A DNA stretch of 64,000 nt, from NCBI GenBank assembly GCA_020846635.1, contig JADLDO010000048.1, forward strand, positions 1-64,000. Reading direction: 5' to 3'. The notes below the pieces were generated by a model. It had not been told where the DNA came from. It saw only the letters and a program-made list of their open reading frames with translations, and ran no database searches. Positions 47,900 to 57,382 of this stretch are shown here, one piece after another. Both the position numbers and the translations under genes were made by a program. The stretch comes from Caldilineaceae bacterium (lineage in GTDB: Bacteria > Chloroflexota > Anaerolineae > Caldilineales > Caldilineaceae). Position 1 is the first letter of the stretch. Each line of letters starts with the position of its first letter.

Positions 47900-49255
47900 A
47901 TGTTGAAACGGCGTTCGATGTTGCTAGGTTTGATCGTGGTCTTGGCACTGGTCTTCTCTGGCTGTGGCCCTGGTGGTGGCGGTGCTGCCCCGGCTGCCAC
48001 AGAAGCACCGGCTGCTGCTACGGAAGCTCCAGCGGCTACAGAAGCCCCCGCGGCTACGGAGGCCCCCGCCGCGGCTGAGGCGACAGAAGCTCCAACAGAA
48101 GAAGCTTCTGCAGGAGAAGCCGCGGCAGATGGAGGGCCAGCGCTGCTCATCTGGGCAGATGATACCCGCTCGCCGGTGCTGGCGAAGTTGGGTGCTGACT
48201 TCGAAGCGCAGTATGGCTTACGAGTCGTCGTGTCGGAAAAGGCCTTCGGCGACATTCGCGATGATCTCAAGGTGGCAGGCCCCGCCGGAGAAGGCCCCGA
48301 CATTATCATCGGCGCGCATGACTGGCTGGGTGAATTGGTCGAAAACGGGCTGTTGGCCGAGATCGATCTGGCTGACAAGGCCGATCTGTTCCTGCCCGCG
48401 GCTGTCCAGGCGTTTGTCTATGATGGCAAACTCTATGGGATGCCCTATGCCACTGAAAACGTGGCATTGATCTATAACACCGAGATGGTGCCGGAGCCGC
48501 CGACGACGTGGACAGAGGTTGAAGAAGTTGCGGCACAGTTGGAAGATGCCGGCACAGTCGCCCAGGGATACATTATTCAGGAAAATGACCCGTATCACTT
48601 CTTCCCGATCATGACGGCTTTTGGTGGCTATGTCTTTGGACAAACCGATGAAGGGTATAATCCTGAGGATGTCGGTATCGACAGCGAAGGCACAATTGCG
48701 GCTGCGACCTGGCTTGACGACATGTACAAAGCAGGTCATCTAGTTTCTGGTTCTGCCATCAACTATGATCTCATGATTGCGGCCTTTAACAATGGCGATG
48801 CCGCGATGATGATTGCCGGGCCGTGGGCATTGCCCGCAATTCGCGAGTCAGGCATCCCCTATGCCGTGGCACCCCTGCCCAGTGAAACGCAGGAGAGCCA
48901 ACCTTTCCTGGGTGTCCAGGGCTTCATGATCAGTTCCTTTAGCGACGATATGCTCTTGGCTCAAACCTTCCTCCAGGAGTTTGTGGCAACGGACGAGACT
49001 ATGCAGGCGATCTTCGAAGCGGATCCTCGCCCATCGGCCTTCTTGTCGGTGCGCGACAATATCGATGACCCGGATATTGCTGCCTTTGCCGAGGCCGGAG
49101 CCAACGGTCTTGCCATGCCTGCCATCCCGGAAATGTCGGCGGTTTGGACTTCGTGGGGCAACGCCATGCAGTTGGTCAGCCAGCAGACGGAATCACCTGT
49201 AGATGCCTTTACCAATGCGGCGGAACAGATTCGGGCGGCCATTGCCGGAGGCTAA
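47900..49255 (+). CDS. ABC maltose/maltodextrin-type substrate-binding lipoprotein (MalE-like)
   Basis: The 451-residue product has a Sec signal peptide with lipobox (LALVFSGC), a repetitive Ala/Thr/Glu/Pro linker (AATEAPAAATEAP-type repeats, to about residue 70) and a MalE-like family-1 binding domain. That domain includes LLIWADDTRSPVLAKLGADFEAQYGLRVVV, PDIIIGAHDWLGELVENGLLAEI, YGMPYATENVALIYNTEMVPEPP and FLGVQGFMISSFSDD. It binds an alpha-glucan fragment or similar oligosaccharide outside the cell. AAGGAG precedes the ATG. The downstream permease gene starts immediately after the stop (TAAATG), so the three genes form one operon. Unlike the Tat-exported paralogues at 14.6-19.4 kb, it has a Sec signal. 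Confidence 0.92.
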   Translation: MLKRRSMLLGLIVVLALVFSGCGPGGGGAAPAATEAPAAATEAPAATEAPAATEAPAAAEATEAPTEEASAGEAAADGGPALLIWADDTRSPVLAKLGADFEAQYGLRVVVSEKAFGDIRDDLKVAGPAGEGPDIIIGAHDWLGELVENGLLAEIDLADKADLFLPAAVQAFVYDGKLYGMPYATENVALIYNTEMVPEPPTTWTEVEEVAAQLEDAGTVAQGYIIQENDPYHFFPIMTAFGGYVFGQTDEGYNPEDVGIDSEGTIAAATWLDDMYKAGHLVSGSAINYDLMIAAFNNGDAAMMIAGPWALPAIRESGIPYAVAPLPSETQESQPFLGVQGFMISSFSDDMLLAQTFLQEFVATDETMQAIFEADPRPSAFLSVRDNIDDPDIAAFAEAGANGLAMPAIPEMSAVWTSWGNAMQLVSQQTESPVDAFTNAAEQIRAAIAGG

Positions 49256-50848
49256 ATGAGTTCAGCAACCACTGTCGGGACAGGGGACGCGCAAGCGTCC
49301 CCTGCTTCACGATTCAACACGGCTTCACTCACATCGTGGCTCTTCCGGCTTGGGGCGCTGGCAGTGGTGGATGCGTCTGCCATCTACCTGCTCTACAACA
49401 TGTTCCGCGATGGTCTTTGGCAATTTGGGATTGTCATCACCATTGTCACGGTCCTGATCAACGCAATCTTCCTCTTTGAGGGTCTCTATCCGCTGCGTTG
49501 GATATCCCCTGGCCTGGCACTCATGATTGTCACTGTGGTCTATCCGGTCTTTTCCACAGTCTATATCTCCTTTACCAACTACGGCGACGGCCATCTGCTG
49601 ACCAAGCCGGTTACGATTCGCTTGATTGAGCAGGAAACCTATCTGCCGGAGGATGGGGTCGTCTATAACTGGACGGCTTACATTTCGCCTGATGGACAGC
49701 AGTTCTTGCTCTGGTTGGAAGCGCCGGACGGCAGCGCCCAGTATATTGCGCGTCCTGGTGAGCCTGTCGAGCAGGCCAGCGGTGAAGCACCGGAGGAGAT
49801 CGATGGCTATCGCAAGCTCAACAACATTGAGCGAGTGCGCTATACATCGCAGCTCACAAGGTTAACCTTTGGTGAAGCTCCGGGCCTTGTGCAGGTGAGC
49901 ACATCCCAAATTGGCAAAGCGGCACAGTATCAACAGCGCTATGTCTATGATTCGGCGCAGGATGCGATGATTGAACAGGAGACAGGCAAGATCTATCGTC
50001 CCGTCGTCGGCACTTTTACGGCGGATGATGGTACGACGCTGCGACCGGGCTATCGAGTCCCCATCGGCGCGCATAACTTCGAGCGGCTCTTTACGACCCC
50101 CTCGTTGCGCCAGCCATTCATCGCCGTCTTTCTGTGGACGATTGCCTTTGCGGCGTTGAGCGTGCTGCTGACCTTTTCCGTGGGCATGGGGTTGGCGATT
50201 GCGTTTGATGTGCCGGAGATGCCGGCGCGTTCCCTGCTGCGCTCGCTGCTGCTGATCCCCTATGCCATTCCTGCATTTCTGAGCGTGCCGATTTGGGTGG
50301 GGCTGCTCAATCCCCAATTCGGCGTCATCAGCCAGTTCATGCTCAATACGATTGGCTGGGTTCCGGCCTGGTTCGCCCATCCGATCTGGTCAAAAGTCGG
50401 GATTCTCGTCATCCAACTCTGGTTGGGCTTCCCCTATATGTTTGTGATTGTGACAGGCGCACTACAGGCATTGCCCCAGAATGTCTATGAAGCGGCAGAA
50501 CTGGACGGGGCAGGTTCCTTTGCGAAGTTTCGCTACATGACCCTGCCGCTGCTGATGATCGCTGTGGGGCCGCTGCTGGTGGCTTCGTTTGCGTTCAATT
50601 TCAACAATTTTACGGTGATCGATCTCTACAACGAGGGGGGGCCGCCCATGAGTGGCACCGCTTCCCCTGTGGGCCATACAGACATCTTGGCAACGTATAC
50701 CTTCCGCGTTGCCTTTGCGAGCGGGCGTGGGGCTGATCTGGGCTATGCTGCTGCCATCACCGTGGTCATCTTTACAATTCTGGTGGTGATTACCTACTTC
50801 CAGTTCCGCTTTACGAATATGCTAGAAGAGAGGTCAGAAAATGTCTAG
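49256..50848 (+). CDS. ABC maltose-type transporter permease with large periplasmic domain (MalF-like)
   Basis: At 530 residues it is close to the size of E. coli MalF (514) and much longer than ordinary CUT1 permeases. The N-terminal third has three or four membrane segments, then a large extracytoplasmic region (about 105-275: YGDGHLLTKPVTIRL, VYNWTAYISPDGQQFLLWLEAPDGS, VGTFTADDGTTLRPGYRVPIG) like the MalF P2 domain that contacts the binding protein. The channel half follows, with the EAA loop (NVYEAAELDGAGSFAKFRYMTLPLLM). It overlaps the next gene by eight bases. No MalK-type ATPase is encoded here. Confidence 0.92.
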   Translation: MSSATTVGTGDAQASPASRFNTASLTSWLFRLGALAVVDASAIYLLYNMFRDGLWQFGIVITIVTVLINAIFLFEGLYPLRWISPGLALMIVTVVYPVFSTVYISFTNYGDGHLLTKPVTIRLIEQETYLPEDGVVYNWTAYISPDGQQFLLWLEAPDGSAQYIARPGEPVEQASGEAPEEIDGYRKLNNIERVRYTSQLTRLTFGEAPGLVQVSTSQIGKAAQYQQRYVYDSAQDAMIEQETGKIYRPVVGTFTADDGTTLRPGYRVPIGAHNFERLFTTPSLRQPFIAVFLWTIAFAALSVLLTFSVGMGLAIAFDVPEMPARSLLRSLLLIPYAIPAFLSVPIWVGLLNPQFGVISQFMLNTIGWVPAWFAHPIWSKVGILVIQLWLGFPYMFVIVTGALQALPQNVYEAAELDGAGSFAKFRYMTLPLLMIAVGPLLVASFAFNFNNFTVIDLYNEGGPPMSGTASPVGHTDILATYTFRVAFASGRGADLGYAAAITVVIFTILVVITYFQFRFTNMLEERSENV

Positions 50849-51737
50849 TGGACGCTTTACGACCTCGGTAGGAAGCCGCACGATCTCCGGGCAGCGGCGC
50901 AGCACGATGATCTTGCGGATTCTGTTGGCAATCGTGATGCTCTTTATCGCGCTTTTTCCTGTGGCCTGGATCTTCTCGGCATCTATCAATCCATCGAACT
51001 CATTGATCAATCAGAAGTTGATCCCCGATAACCCAACGTTTGATAACTATCGCAACCTATTGGCGAGCAATATGTTCCCGTTTCGTGCGTGGATGTGGAA
51101 TTCGCTGCGGTTGGCGACACTTACCACGGTGTTGGGTGTGCTGATGACGGCGATGTCGGCCTATGCGTTTTCGCGTTTTCGCTTCCGGGGGCGGCGCAGC
51201 CTGCTGCAAACGCTGCTTTTGATCCAGGTCTTTCCCAACTTTCTGAATATGGTGGCGCTCTTTCTGATTCTACAGCAGTTGGGCGGCTATGTTCCCTGGT
51301 TGGGGCTGAACACCCATGGGGGATTGTTGATGATCTATCTGGGTGGTGTCCTGGGGTCGAACACCTGGCTGGCGAAAGGCTATTTCGATTCGATCCCGCG
51401 TGATCTGGACGAGGCTGCTAGGATGGATGGCGCAAACGACTGGCAGACTTTTACACAGGTGCTTTTGCCGCTGGTTCGCCCGATTCTGGTGGTTGTGGGG
51501 CTGTTGATCTTTATCGGAACCTATTCAGAATATGTGCTGGCGCGCATCATGCTCCAGAGTTCGGAGCAGTATACGTTGGCAGTAGGGCTGAGCCTGTTCA
51601 TTGCGGATCAATATGCCAACCGTTGGGGGGTGTTTGCGGCGGGCGCGCTGATTTCAGCGTTTCCCATCATCTTGTTTTTTTTGATCTTCCAACGCTACCT
51701 CGTCGGCGGGCTGACCGCTGGCTCGGTCAAGGGGTAG
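50841..51737 (+). CDS. ABC maltose-type transporter permease (MalG-like)
   Basis: The 298-residue CUT1 permease has six membrane segments (the first is MILRILLAIVMLFIALFPVAWIFSASI) and the EAA loop (DLDEAARMDGANDWQTFTQVLLPLVRPIL). It ends GGLTAGSVKG, typical of MalG. It overlaps the MalF-like gene, so translation is coupled. A terminator hairpin follows. Confidence 0.93.
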   Translation: MSSGRFTTSVGSRTISGQRRSTMILRILLAIVMLFIALFPVAWIFSASINPSNSLINQKLIPDNPTFDNYRNLLASNMFPFRAWMWNSLRLATLTTVLGVLMTAMSAYAFSRFRFRGRRSLLQTLLLIQVFPNFLNMVALFLILQQLGGYVPWLGLNTHGGLLMIYLGGVLGSNTWLAKGYFDSIPRDLDEAARMDGANDWQTFTQVLLPLVRPILVVVGLLIFIGTYSEYVLARIMLQSSEQYTLAVGLSLFIADQYANRWGVFAAGALISAFPIILFFLIFQRYLVGGLTAGSVKG

Positions 51738-51775
51738 CCCTAGATTTCCCCTCCTGCCAATCCAGCAGTCCAACA

Positions 51776-51806
51776 CGAACGCCGAGAGCATACACCTCGG
51801 CGTTCG
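51776..51806 (+). terminator. Terminator after the maltose-type operon
   Basis: CGAACGCCGAG and CTCGGCGTTCG form a perfect 11-bp stem with a 9-nt loop, about 38 bp past the malG-like stop. Confidence 0.75.
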
Positions 51807-51896
51807 CAGTTTATAGCTCTCTCCCTTCTCTCCAATATGGTACCCTCAGCGCGAGATGCACCCGCTGAACCATCAGTCATGGTAAAATAGGACGCT

Positions 51897-52661
51897 ATGG
51901 ACTGGAAAGAGTTTTTGCAGACGCGCGGCCAACGTCCCTATCCCCTGCTCATTGCCCATCGCGGCGCCAACCGGCTGGCCCCGGAAAATTCGCTGGCGGC
52001 CTTTGCGCTTGCCCAAAGCCAGGGGGCTGATGTGTTGGAGACGGATTTGCATGTGACGCGTGATGGCGAAATTGTGTTGTTTCATGACCACACCTTGCAG
52101 CGCATGAGCGATGGGCGTGGGCCACTCTTTGCACAGTCGTTGGCCGAATTGAAGCAGTGGCGGCTGCGCGGGCCGGATGGGCAGTTGACCGAGGAGCGGA
52201 TTCCCACGCTGATTGAGTTGTTGATGGCTACACAGGGCAAAATGCCGCTGCTGTTGGAGTTGAAAGACTGGCGCTTTCTGGATCGACAGCACGCCGAGAG
52301 GCTGGTGCGTCTACTTTCCGATTACGGCGTTTTGGCAAAATGCGCGATCATATCGTTTAATCAGGCTTTGGTGCGGGCGATCCGGCAGGTGCATGACGCC
52401 ATCCCGGTGGGCACGATTACGCTGCTTAATCCAATCCCGCGCGCCGAAGGGCAGCTTTTGGGGCCATTTTGGCCGCTGCTTTGGCTCAACCCGTTCTATG
52501 TGGCCTGGGCGCACAAGATGGGGCGGATTGTGGCCCCGCTGGACACGACACCACAGCGGCGCATGGATCGCTATTTGCTTATGGGCGTTGATGCTGTGAT
52601 GGCGGATGACCCGGCGGCAGCGCTGGCAGCGATGAAGCAGAGCAAGGATCATGGGAGATGA
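51897..52661 (+). CDS. Glycerophosphodiester phosphodiesterase
   Basis: This 254-residue GDPD enzyme has the full N-terminal signature LIAHRGANRLAPENSLAAF, then DVLETDLHVTRDGEIVLFHDHTLQRMSDG. In these, HR, E-x-D and HD hold the catalytic His pair and metal ligands. It hydrolyses glycerophosphodiesters to glycerol 3-phosphate and an alcohol. There is no signal peptide, so it is cytosolic (UgpQ-like). TAAAAT stands eight bases before the ATG, which would fit a leaderless or very short-leader transcript. The stop overlaps the start of the next gene by four bases (ATGA). Confidence 0.9.
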   Translation: MDWKEFLQTRGQRPYPLLIAHRGANRLAPENSLAAFALAQSQGADVLETDLHVTRDGEIVLFHDHTLQRMSDGRGPLFAQSLAELKQWRLRGPDGQLTEERIPTLIELLMATQGKMPLLLELKDWRFLDRQHAERLVRLLSDYGVLAKCAIISFNQALVRAIRQVHDAIPVGTITLLNPIPRAEGQLLGPFWPLLWLNPFYVAWAHKMGRIVAPLDTTPQRRMDRYLLMGVDAVMADDPAAALAAMKQSKDHGR

Positions 52662-53401
52662 TGAAGTTGGCTGAACAAGGGCGTGCCGCAGAGGGGAGCG
52701 TTTTGCCGTCAGCGGCGGATAAGCCGGTCTATGTCAATCAGATGTTTGCGCGCATTGCACCCACCTATGACCTGATGAACCGGCTGATGACAGGGGGGCA
52801 GGACCGGCGATGGCGCGAATTGCTCCTTGAGCTGTGTGATCTGCCGGTGCGAGGGCGGCTGTTGGATGTGGGGACGGGAACGGGTGATATTGCCGCGGCG
52901 GCACGACGGCGCTTGCCTTACGCCGAGGTCGTGGGCGTTGACTTTACCTATGAGATGATGGCAATGGGCAAGAACCAGCCCACTCGTCGTGCTTTGCCGT
53001 TCATTCAGGGGGATACACTGGCGCTGCCCTTTGCCGATGATAGCTTTGATGCTGTCGTGAGCGGCTTTTTGCTGCGTAACGTGGTGGATCGGGTGGCAGT
53101 CTTGGCGGAACATGCGCGCGTCACCAAACCGGGCGGCAAGGTTGTCTGTTTGGAAACGACCCCACCAGAGAACAGCCTTTTGGGGCCACTCTTTCAACTC
53201 TACTTTTTTTATCTGGTGCCCTTGTTGGGTGGCCTCGTCAGTGGCGACGCTGAAGCCTATCGCTATCTACCGCATAGCACAGTGGCTTTTCCAAGACCCG
53301 CAGAACTGCGCCATGTGATGGAACAAGCGGGGCTGCGCAACGTTGTATTTCAGGAGCTTATGTTTGGTTCAGTGGCAATCCATGTTGGAACAAAGATTTA
53401 G
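52658..53401 (+). CDS. ubiE: Demethylmenaquinone/ubiquinone methyltransferase UbiE/MenG-like
   Basis: The 247-residue class I SAM methyltransferase has the family motifs VNQMFARIAPTYDLMNRLMTGGQDRRWR near the start, LLDVGTGTGDIA (SAM motif I), GVDFTYEMM, FDAVVSGFLLRNVVD and the C-terminal FPRPAELRHVMEQAGL. It would carry out the last C-methylation of menaquinone. It overlaps the glycerophosphodiesterase gene by four bases. The coupling to a lipid-head-group enzyme is odd, and no other quinone genes are nearby. Confidence 0.85.
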   Translation: MMKLAEQGRAAEGSVLPSAADKPVYVNQMFARIAPTYDLMNRLMTGGQDRRWRELLLELCDLPVRGRLLDVGTGTGDIAAAARRRLPYAEVVGVDFTYEMMAMGKNQPTRRALPFIQGDTLALPFADDSFDAVVSGFLLRNVVDRVAVLAEHARVTKPGGKVVCLETTPPENSLLGPLFQLYFFYLVPLLGGLVSGDAEAYRYLPHSTVAFPRPAELRHVMEQAGLRNVVFQELMFGSVAIHVGTKI

Positions 53402-53488
53402 ATTTAACCTCTCAACCTACCCTTTTTTGCCTTTCATGTCGCATCCTTCGCTGTTCCATCCACTTCTGTTGCGAGAGGCTCTGGGCTC

Positions 53489-54271
53489 ATGAGCGTTGAT
53501 GTGCAGACACGTGACAGCGCCGCGCGCCATGATGATCTTGCTGCCCAGCGCGGGGTGCCGAGCTTGGTCTGGCGCGCCGGACAGCGGCGGCGTTTTGAGA
53601 TGATCCTGCGGTGGGGCCTGCCGGGGGAACAGAAGCGCGTGCAGCGTATATTAGAGGAGGGCTGTGGCATCGGCACCTATGTGCGCGCGCTGCTGCCCTA
53701 TGCCGAGCAGGTCTGTGGGATCGATGTCGAGCCGGAGTATCTACAACAAGCGGCAGAGACATTGCCCGACGCCCATCTGCAACTCGCGCTGTGTGAGGAC
53801 CTGCCCTATGCCGACAACTACTTTGACCTGATCCTCAACCATGAGGTGATTGAGCATGTGCAGGATGACCGGGCGACCGCGGCAGAGATGATACGCGTGC
53901 TCAAGCCAGGGGGAAGGGCCGTGATCTTTGCGCCCAACCGTCTTTATCCCTTTGAAACCCACGGTCATTATTGGAAGGGTGTCTATCACTTTGGCAACAC
54001 GCCCTTGATCAACTATTTGCCCGATCAATGGCGCAACCGGCTTGCGCCCCATGTGCGTGCCTATACAGCCGAAGGGCTGCGCTCCCTCTTCTTGGGGCTG
54101 CCGGTACGTGTGGTTCAGCATACGCAGATCTATCCCGGTTATGATAATATCGTCTATCGCCGCCCTGTCCTGGGCGCTTGGCTGCGGCGCATTACCTATG
54201 CGCTGGAGCAGTCGCCCTTGACGATCTTTGGGATCAGCCATCTGCTTGTGCTGGAGAAGAGTAAAGAGTAG
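53489..54271 (+). CDS. Class I SAM-dependent methyltransferase
   Basis: The 260-residue product has SAM motif I (ILEEGCGIGTYVRAL), acidic motif II (VCGIDVEPEY), LCEDLPYADNYFDLILNHEVIEHV (motif IV and post-motif) and RVLKPGGRAVIFAPN (Methyltransf_11 type). The C-terminal part contains THGHYWKGVYHFGN and NIVYRRPVLG, resembling glycan- or lipid-modifying methyltransferases. The start is preceded by GAGAGG. Placed between UbiE and a cell-wall synthase gene, it may act on an envelope precursor, but that is a guess. Confidence 0.85.
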   Translation: MSVDVQTRDSAARHDDLAAQRGVPSLVWRAGQRRRFEMILRWGLPGEQKRVQRILEEGCGIGTYVRALLPYAEQVCGIDVEPEYLQQAAETLPDAHLQLALCEDLPYADNYFDLILNHEVIEHVQDDRATAAEMIRVLKPGGRAVIFAPNRLYPFETHGHYWKGVYHFGNTPLINYLPDQWRNRLAPHVRAYTAEGLRSLFLGLPVRVVQHTQIYPGYDNIVYRRPVLGAWLRRITYALEQSPLTIFGISHLLVLEKSKE

Positions 54272-54286
54272 GGAAACTTAGCTTTT

Positions 54287-57200
54287 ATGCAACGACTTGA
54301 TCGACATGACCGCGTCTTTATCACGCGCCGCAAACGTGCCCGCGCGCTGAACAACCAGCCCCGACCGTGGTTTTGGATGGGGCAGAGCCTATTAGGGATC
54401 TTTACCTTCATCGTGGTCGCCGTGGCTGTGGTGATTGGCTCCGGCATGGCCCTTGCGTTTGGGGTCTACAACTCCTATGCCGCGCAGTTGCCCGACGCCA
54501 GTATCATCGAATCACAGCAAGAGGAATTCGAGACAGTACGCATCTATGACCGCACCGGCCAATACCTGCTCTATGAGAGTGTAGACCCGCGTCCCTTCCG
54601 CGGGGATCGCACCTATATCCCCCTGAATGAGATGTCGCCCTGGGTGACAAAGGCCGCGGTGGCGCTGGAAGATCGGGACTATTGGGAGAATCCAGGCATC
54701 AATGTGCGCGGTCTGTTGCGCGCCTTTGTCTCCAACATGCAAGGGGGGTCGGTGCAGGGTGGCTCGTCCATCACCCAACAGTTGATCAAGAACGTGATCA
54801 TTCCGGTAGAGGAGCGCACCCAACAGAGCTATGCGCGTAAGCTCAAAGAAGTGATCCTGGCGATGGAGGTCACGCGCAGATACCCCAAAGAGAAGATTTT
54901 GGAGTGGTATCTCAACTACAACTCCTATAACAATCTGGCCTATGGAATCGAAGCTGCCAGCCAGGTCTACTTTGGCAAGAGCAGCACCCAACTGAGTTTA
55001 GCCGAAGCGGCGATGTTGGCCCCGATCCCGCAGTTTCCGGCGCTCAACCCAATTAACAATCCTGACGATGCGAAGGAGCGGCAAGGATTGGCGTTGCAGG
55101 CGATGGTGCAGGCGGGCTATATTACCCAAGCCGAAGGAGAAGCTGCCTTTGCCGAACCTTTGACATCACTCCGCACGTCGGTTTCGGAACGCTTTGATCT
55201 GCTGACCGCGCCCCACTTTGCTCTCTATGTATTGGATCAAATTCAGCGTGAGTTTAATACGGCCCAAGACCCCTACTTCATCTGGAAGAAAGGGTTGACC
55301 ATCTACACCACGCTGGATGTAGATTTGCAGAAACACGCCGAACAGATCGCACGCGAGCAGGTGGCGTTGATGGTGCAGCAGGAGAAGAATGCCAACAACG
55401 CGGCTGTGGTTGCGATCAAGAACGATACCGGCGAAATCCTGGCAATGGTCGGCTCATTGGATTATAACAACGAGGAGATCGACGGACAGGTCAATGTTGC
55501 CATCTCCGAGCGCCAGCCTGGTTCGAGCTTCAAGCCCTATGTCTATTTGACGGCGCTGACGCAAGGCATGACCCCCGCAACCATGATTATGGATGTGGTG
55601 ACAGCCTTCCCTCAGGCCGATGGCACCTCGTATCGCCCGGAGAATTACGACCGTCAATTTCATGGCCCAACTTCATTGCGTAATGCATTTGCCCGATCCT
55701 ACAATGTACCCGCCATCCGCGTGATGGATCAGGTGGGTGTGGGGAGCGCGCTGCGTATGGCGCACCGCATGGGGATCAATGGGCTGGATCGTGGTCTCAA
55801 TTTCTATGGTTTGAGCCTGGTCTTGGGTGGTGGTGAGGTGGCGCTGTTGGATCATACCTATGCCTATTCTGTCTTTGCCAATCAAGGTGTCATGATTGGT
55901 GAGCCTGTGTTGACCAACCAACTGCGCGATGGTTTCCGCACACTCAACCCGGTTTCCGTTCTGCGGGTGCAGGACAGCGCCGGCAACATCATCAAGCAGT
56001 ATGAAGCGCCGCAGACGGATCGTATCTTCAGCGCGGAAGTGGCCTATATCATGTCCGATATCATGAGCGATGATGTGGCGCGTGCCCCTTCGTTTGGCGC
56101 AAACACAGCCTTGACGCTGCCCGACCGCAAGGTCGCGGCCAAGACGGGCACCACGAATGGCTGGAAAGATAACTGGACAATGGGCTATACGCCCCAAGTG
56201 ACCGTCGGCGTTTGGGTGGGCAACACCAACAACGACTCGATGGAGAATACCACGGGGTTGGACGGGGCTGCTCCTATTTGGAATGCGGTCATGCGCTATT
56301 ACCTCCAGGGGAAACCGCCAATCTGGTATGACCAACCCCCAGGAATCACCTCAACTACGATCTGTGTCCCCAGCGGTCTGCTGCCCAGCCCATCATGCCC
56401 CGGCAGCAGCCAGCGCGCCGAGATTTTTGTGGCGGGTACTGAACCGACGCTGACGGATAATATCTGGCAGACCTTTGAGATTGATACGGAAACCGGCAAT
56501 TTGGCCTCGCCGCTGACGCCGCCCGAACGCAAGGAGACGCGCGTCTATCAGATTTTGCCCCAAGAGGCGGCAGACTGGGTGGCGGACAGCGGCATCCCGC
56601 AGCCGCCCTCACAGCAGACGGTGGTGAACATCGAGGACTTCGATCCCGATGCGGCGATCATTTCACCAACGCTCAACAGTTACATCAGCGGCGTCTATGA
56701 GGTGAAGGGCAATGCACGCGGTGGCCCCTATCGTCTGGAGTATGGCTTTGGTCTGGACCCCAGCGAGTGGATTGGGATTGGGCCGGAGCATGGCGAGGAA
56801 GTGGTGAACGGCAAGCTCGAAACCTTTGATACCACCGCTGTCGGGGAAGGGCTGTATACGCTGCGGCTGACGGTGAATCGGGGTGATGGCCCGCGGGTGT
56901 GGACAACACCCATCACCATTGATCACACTGCGCCCACTGCAGTCATCAGCGACCCAAGCCCAGACCGGCTCTATGTATTGGAACGGGATGAGCAGATCAA
57001 TGTCAATGTCATCGCCAATGATACATGGGCTGTGGATCGGGTGGAGTACTATATCGACGGCAACTATTTCGCCGCCAGCACAGTTGCGCCCTATAACGAG
57101 CGCTGGAAGATCGCGATGCGTGATATTCAGGAGATTGAGGCCGCAGACACGCAAAACTTCCTGGGCTTCCCCAGCGATGACCCGGATGTTGGGCCAGGGC

Positions 57201-57355
57201 GCGCACGCATCTTTGGCGATGGCTTTATGGCGATCCGCACGTCGGCAGGTGTCTACTTCGAGAGCCATCTGCTTAAGGTACGTGTCTTTGACCGCGCCGG
57301 TAATAGTTCGGAGAGCGCAGAAGTGCGGGTCTATGTACGCCGACGCCCAGAATAA
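54287..57355 (+). CDS. Class A penicillin-binding protein (GT51 plus transpeptidase)
   Basis: The 1022-residue bifunctional peptidoglycan synthase has one N-terminal membrane anchor (about 24-60). A GT51 glycosyltransferase domain follows (ALEDRDYWENPGINVRGLLRAF, GGSSITQQLIKNVI, KLKEVILAMEVTRRYPKEKILEWYLN). The transpeptidase domain has SxxK near 413 (PGSSFKPYV), the SxN motif (RSYN) and KTG near 616 (AAKTGTTNGWK). The region after about 770 is a long extracytoplasmic tail with Ig-like strands (AIISPTLNSYISGVYEVKGNARGG, YTLRLTVNRGDGPRVWTTPITIDHTAP) and a final Arg/Val strand. It builds and crosslinks peptidoglycan, implying a wall in this organism. Confidence 0.93.
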   Translation: MQRLDRHDRVFITRRKRARALNNQPRPWFWMGQSLLGIFTFIVVAVAVVIGSGMALAFGVYNSYAAQLPDASIIESQQEEFETVRIYDRTGQYLLYESVDPRPFRGDRTYIPLNEMSPWVTKAAVALEDRDYWENPGINVRGLLRAFVSNMQGGSVQGGSSITQQLIKNVIIPVEERTQQSYARKLKEVILAMEVTRRYPKEKILEWYLNYNSYNNLAYGIEAASQVYFGKSSTQLSLAEAAMLAPIPQFPALNPINNPDDAKERQGLALQAMVQAGYITQAEGEAAFAEPLTSLRTSVSERFDLLTAPHFALYVLDQIQREFNTAQDPYFIWKKGLTIYTTLDVDLQKHAEQIAREQVALMVQQEKNANNAAVVAIKNDTGEILAMVGSLDYNNEEIDGQVNVAISERQPGSSFKPYVYLTALTQGMTPATMIMDVVTAFPQADGTSYRPENYDRQFHGPTSLRNAFARSYNVPAIRVMDQVGVGSALRMAHRMGINGLDRGLNFYGLSLVLGGGEVALLDHTYAYSVFANQGVMIGEPVLTNQLRDGFRTLNPVSVLRVQDSAGNIIKQYEAPQTDRIFSAEVAYIMSDIMSDDVARAPSFGANTALTLPDRKVAAKTGTTNGWKDNWTMGYTPQVTVGVWVGNTNNDSMENTTGLDGAAPIWNAVMRYYLQGKPPIWYDQPPGITSTTICVPSGLLPSPSCPGSSQRAEIFVAGTEPTLTDNIWQTFEIDTETGNLASPLTPPERKETRVYQILPQEAADWVADSGIPQPPSQQTVVNIEDFDPDAAIISPTLNSYISGVYEVKGNARGGPYRLEYGFGLDPSEWIGIGPEHGEEVVNGKLETFDTTAVGEGLYTLRLTVNRGDGPRVWTTPITIDHTAPTAVISDPSPDRLYVLERDEQINVNVIANDTWAVDRVEYYIDGNYFAASTVAPYNERWKIAMRDIQEIEAADTQNFLGFPSDDPDVGPGRARIFGDGFMAIRTSAGVYFESHLLKVRVFDRAGNSSESAEVRVYVRRRPE

Positions 57356-57382
57356 GGGATGAAGGATGAGAACGGTGAAACC

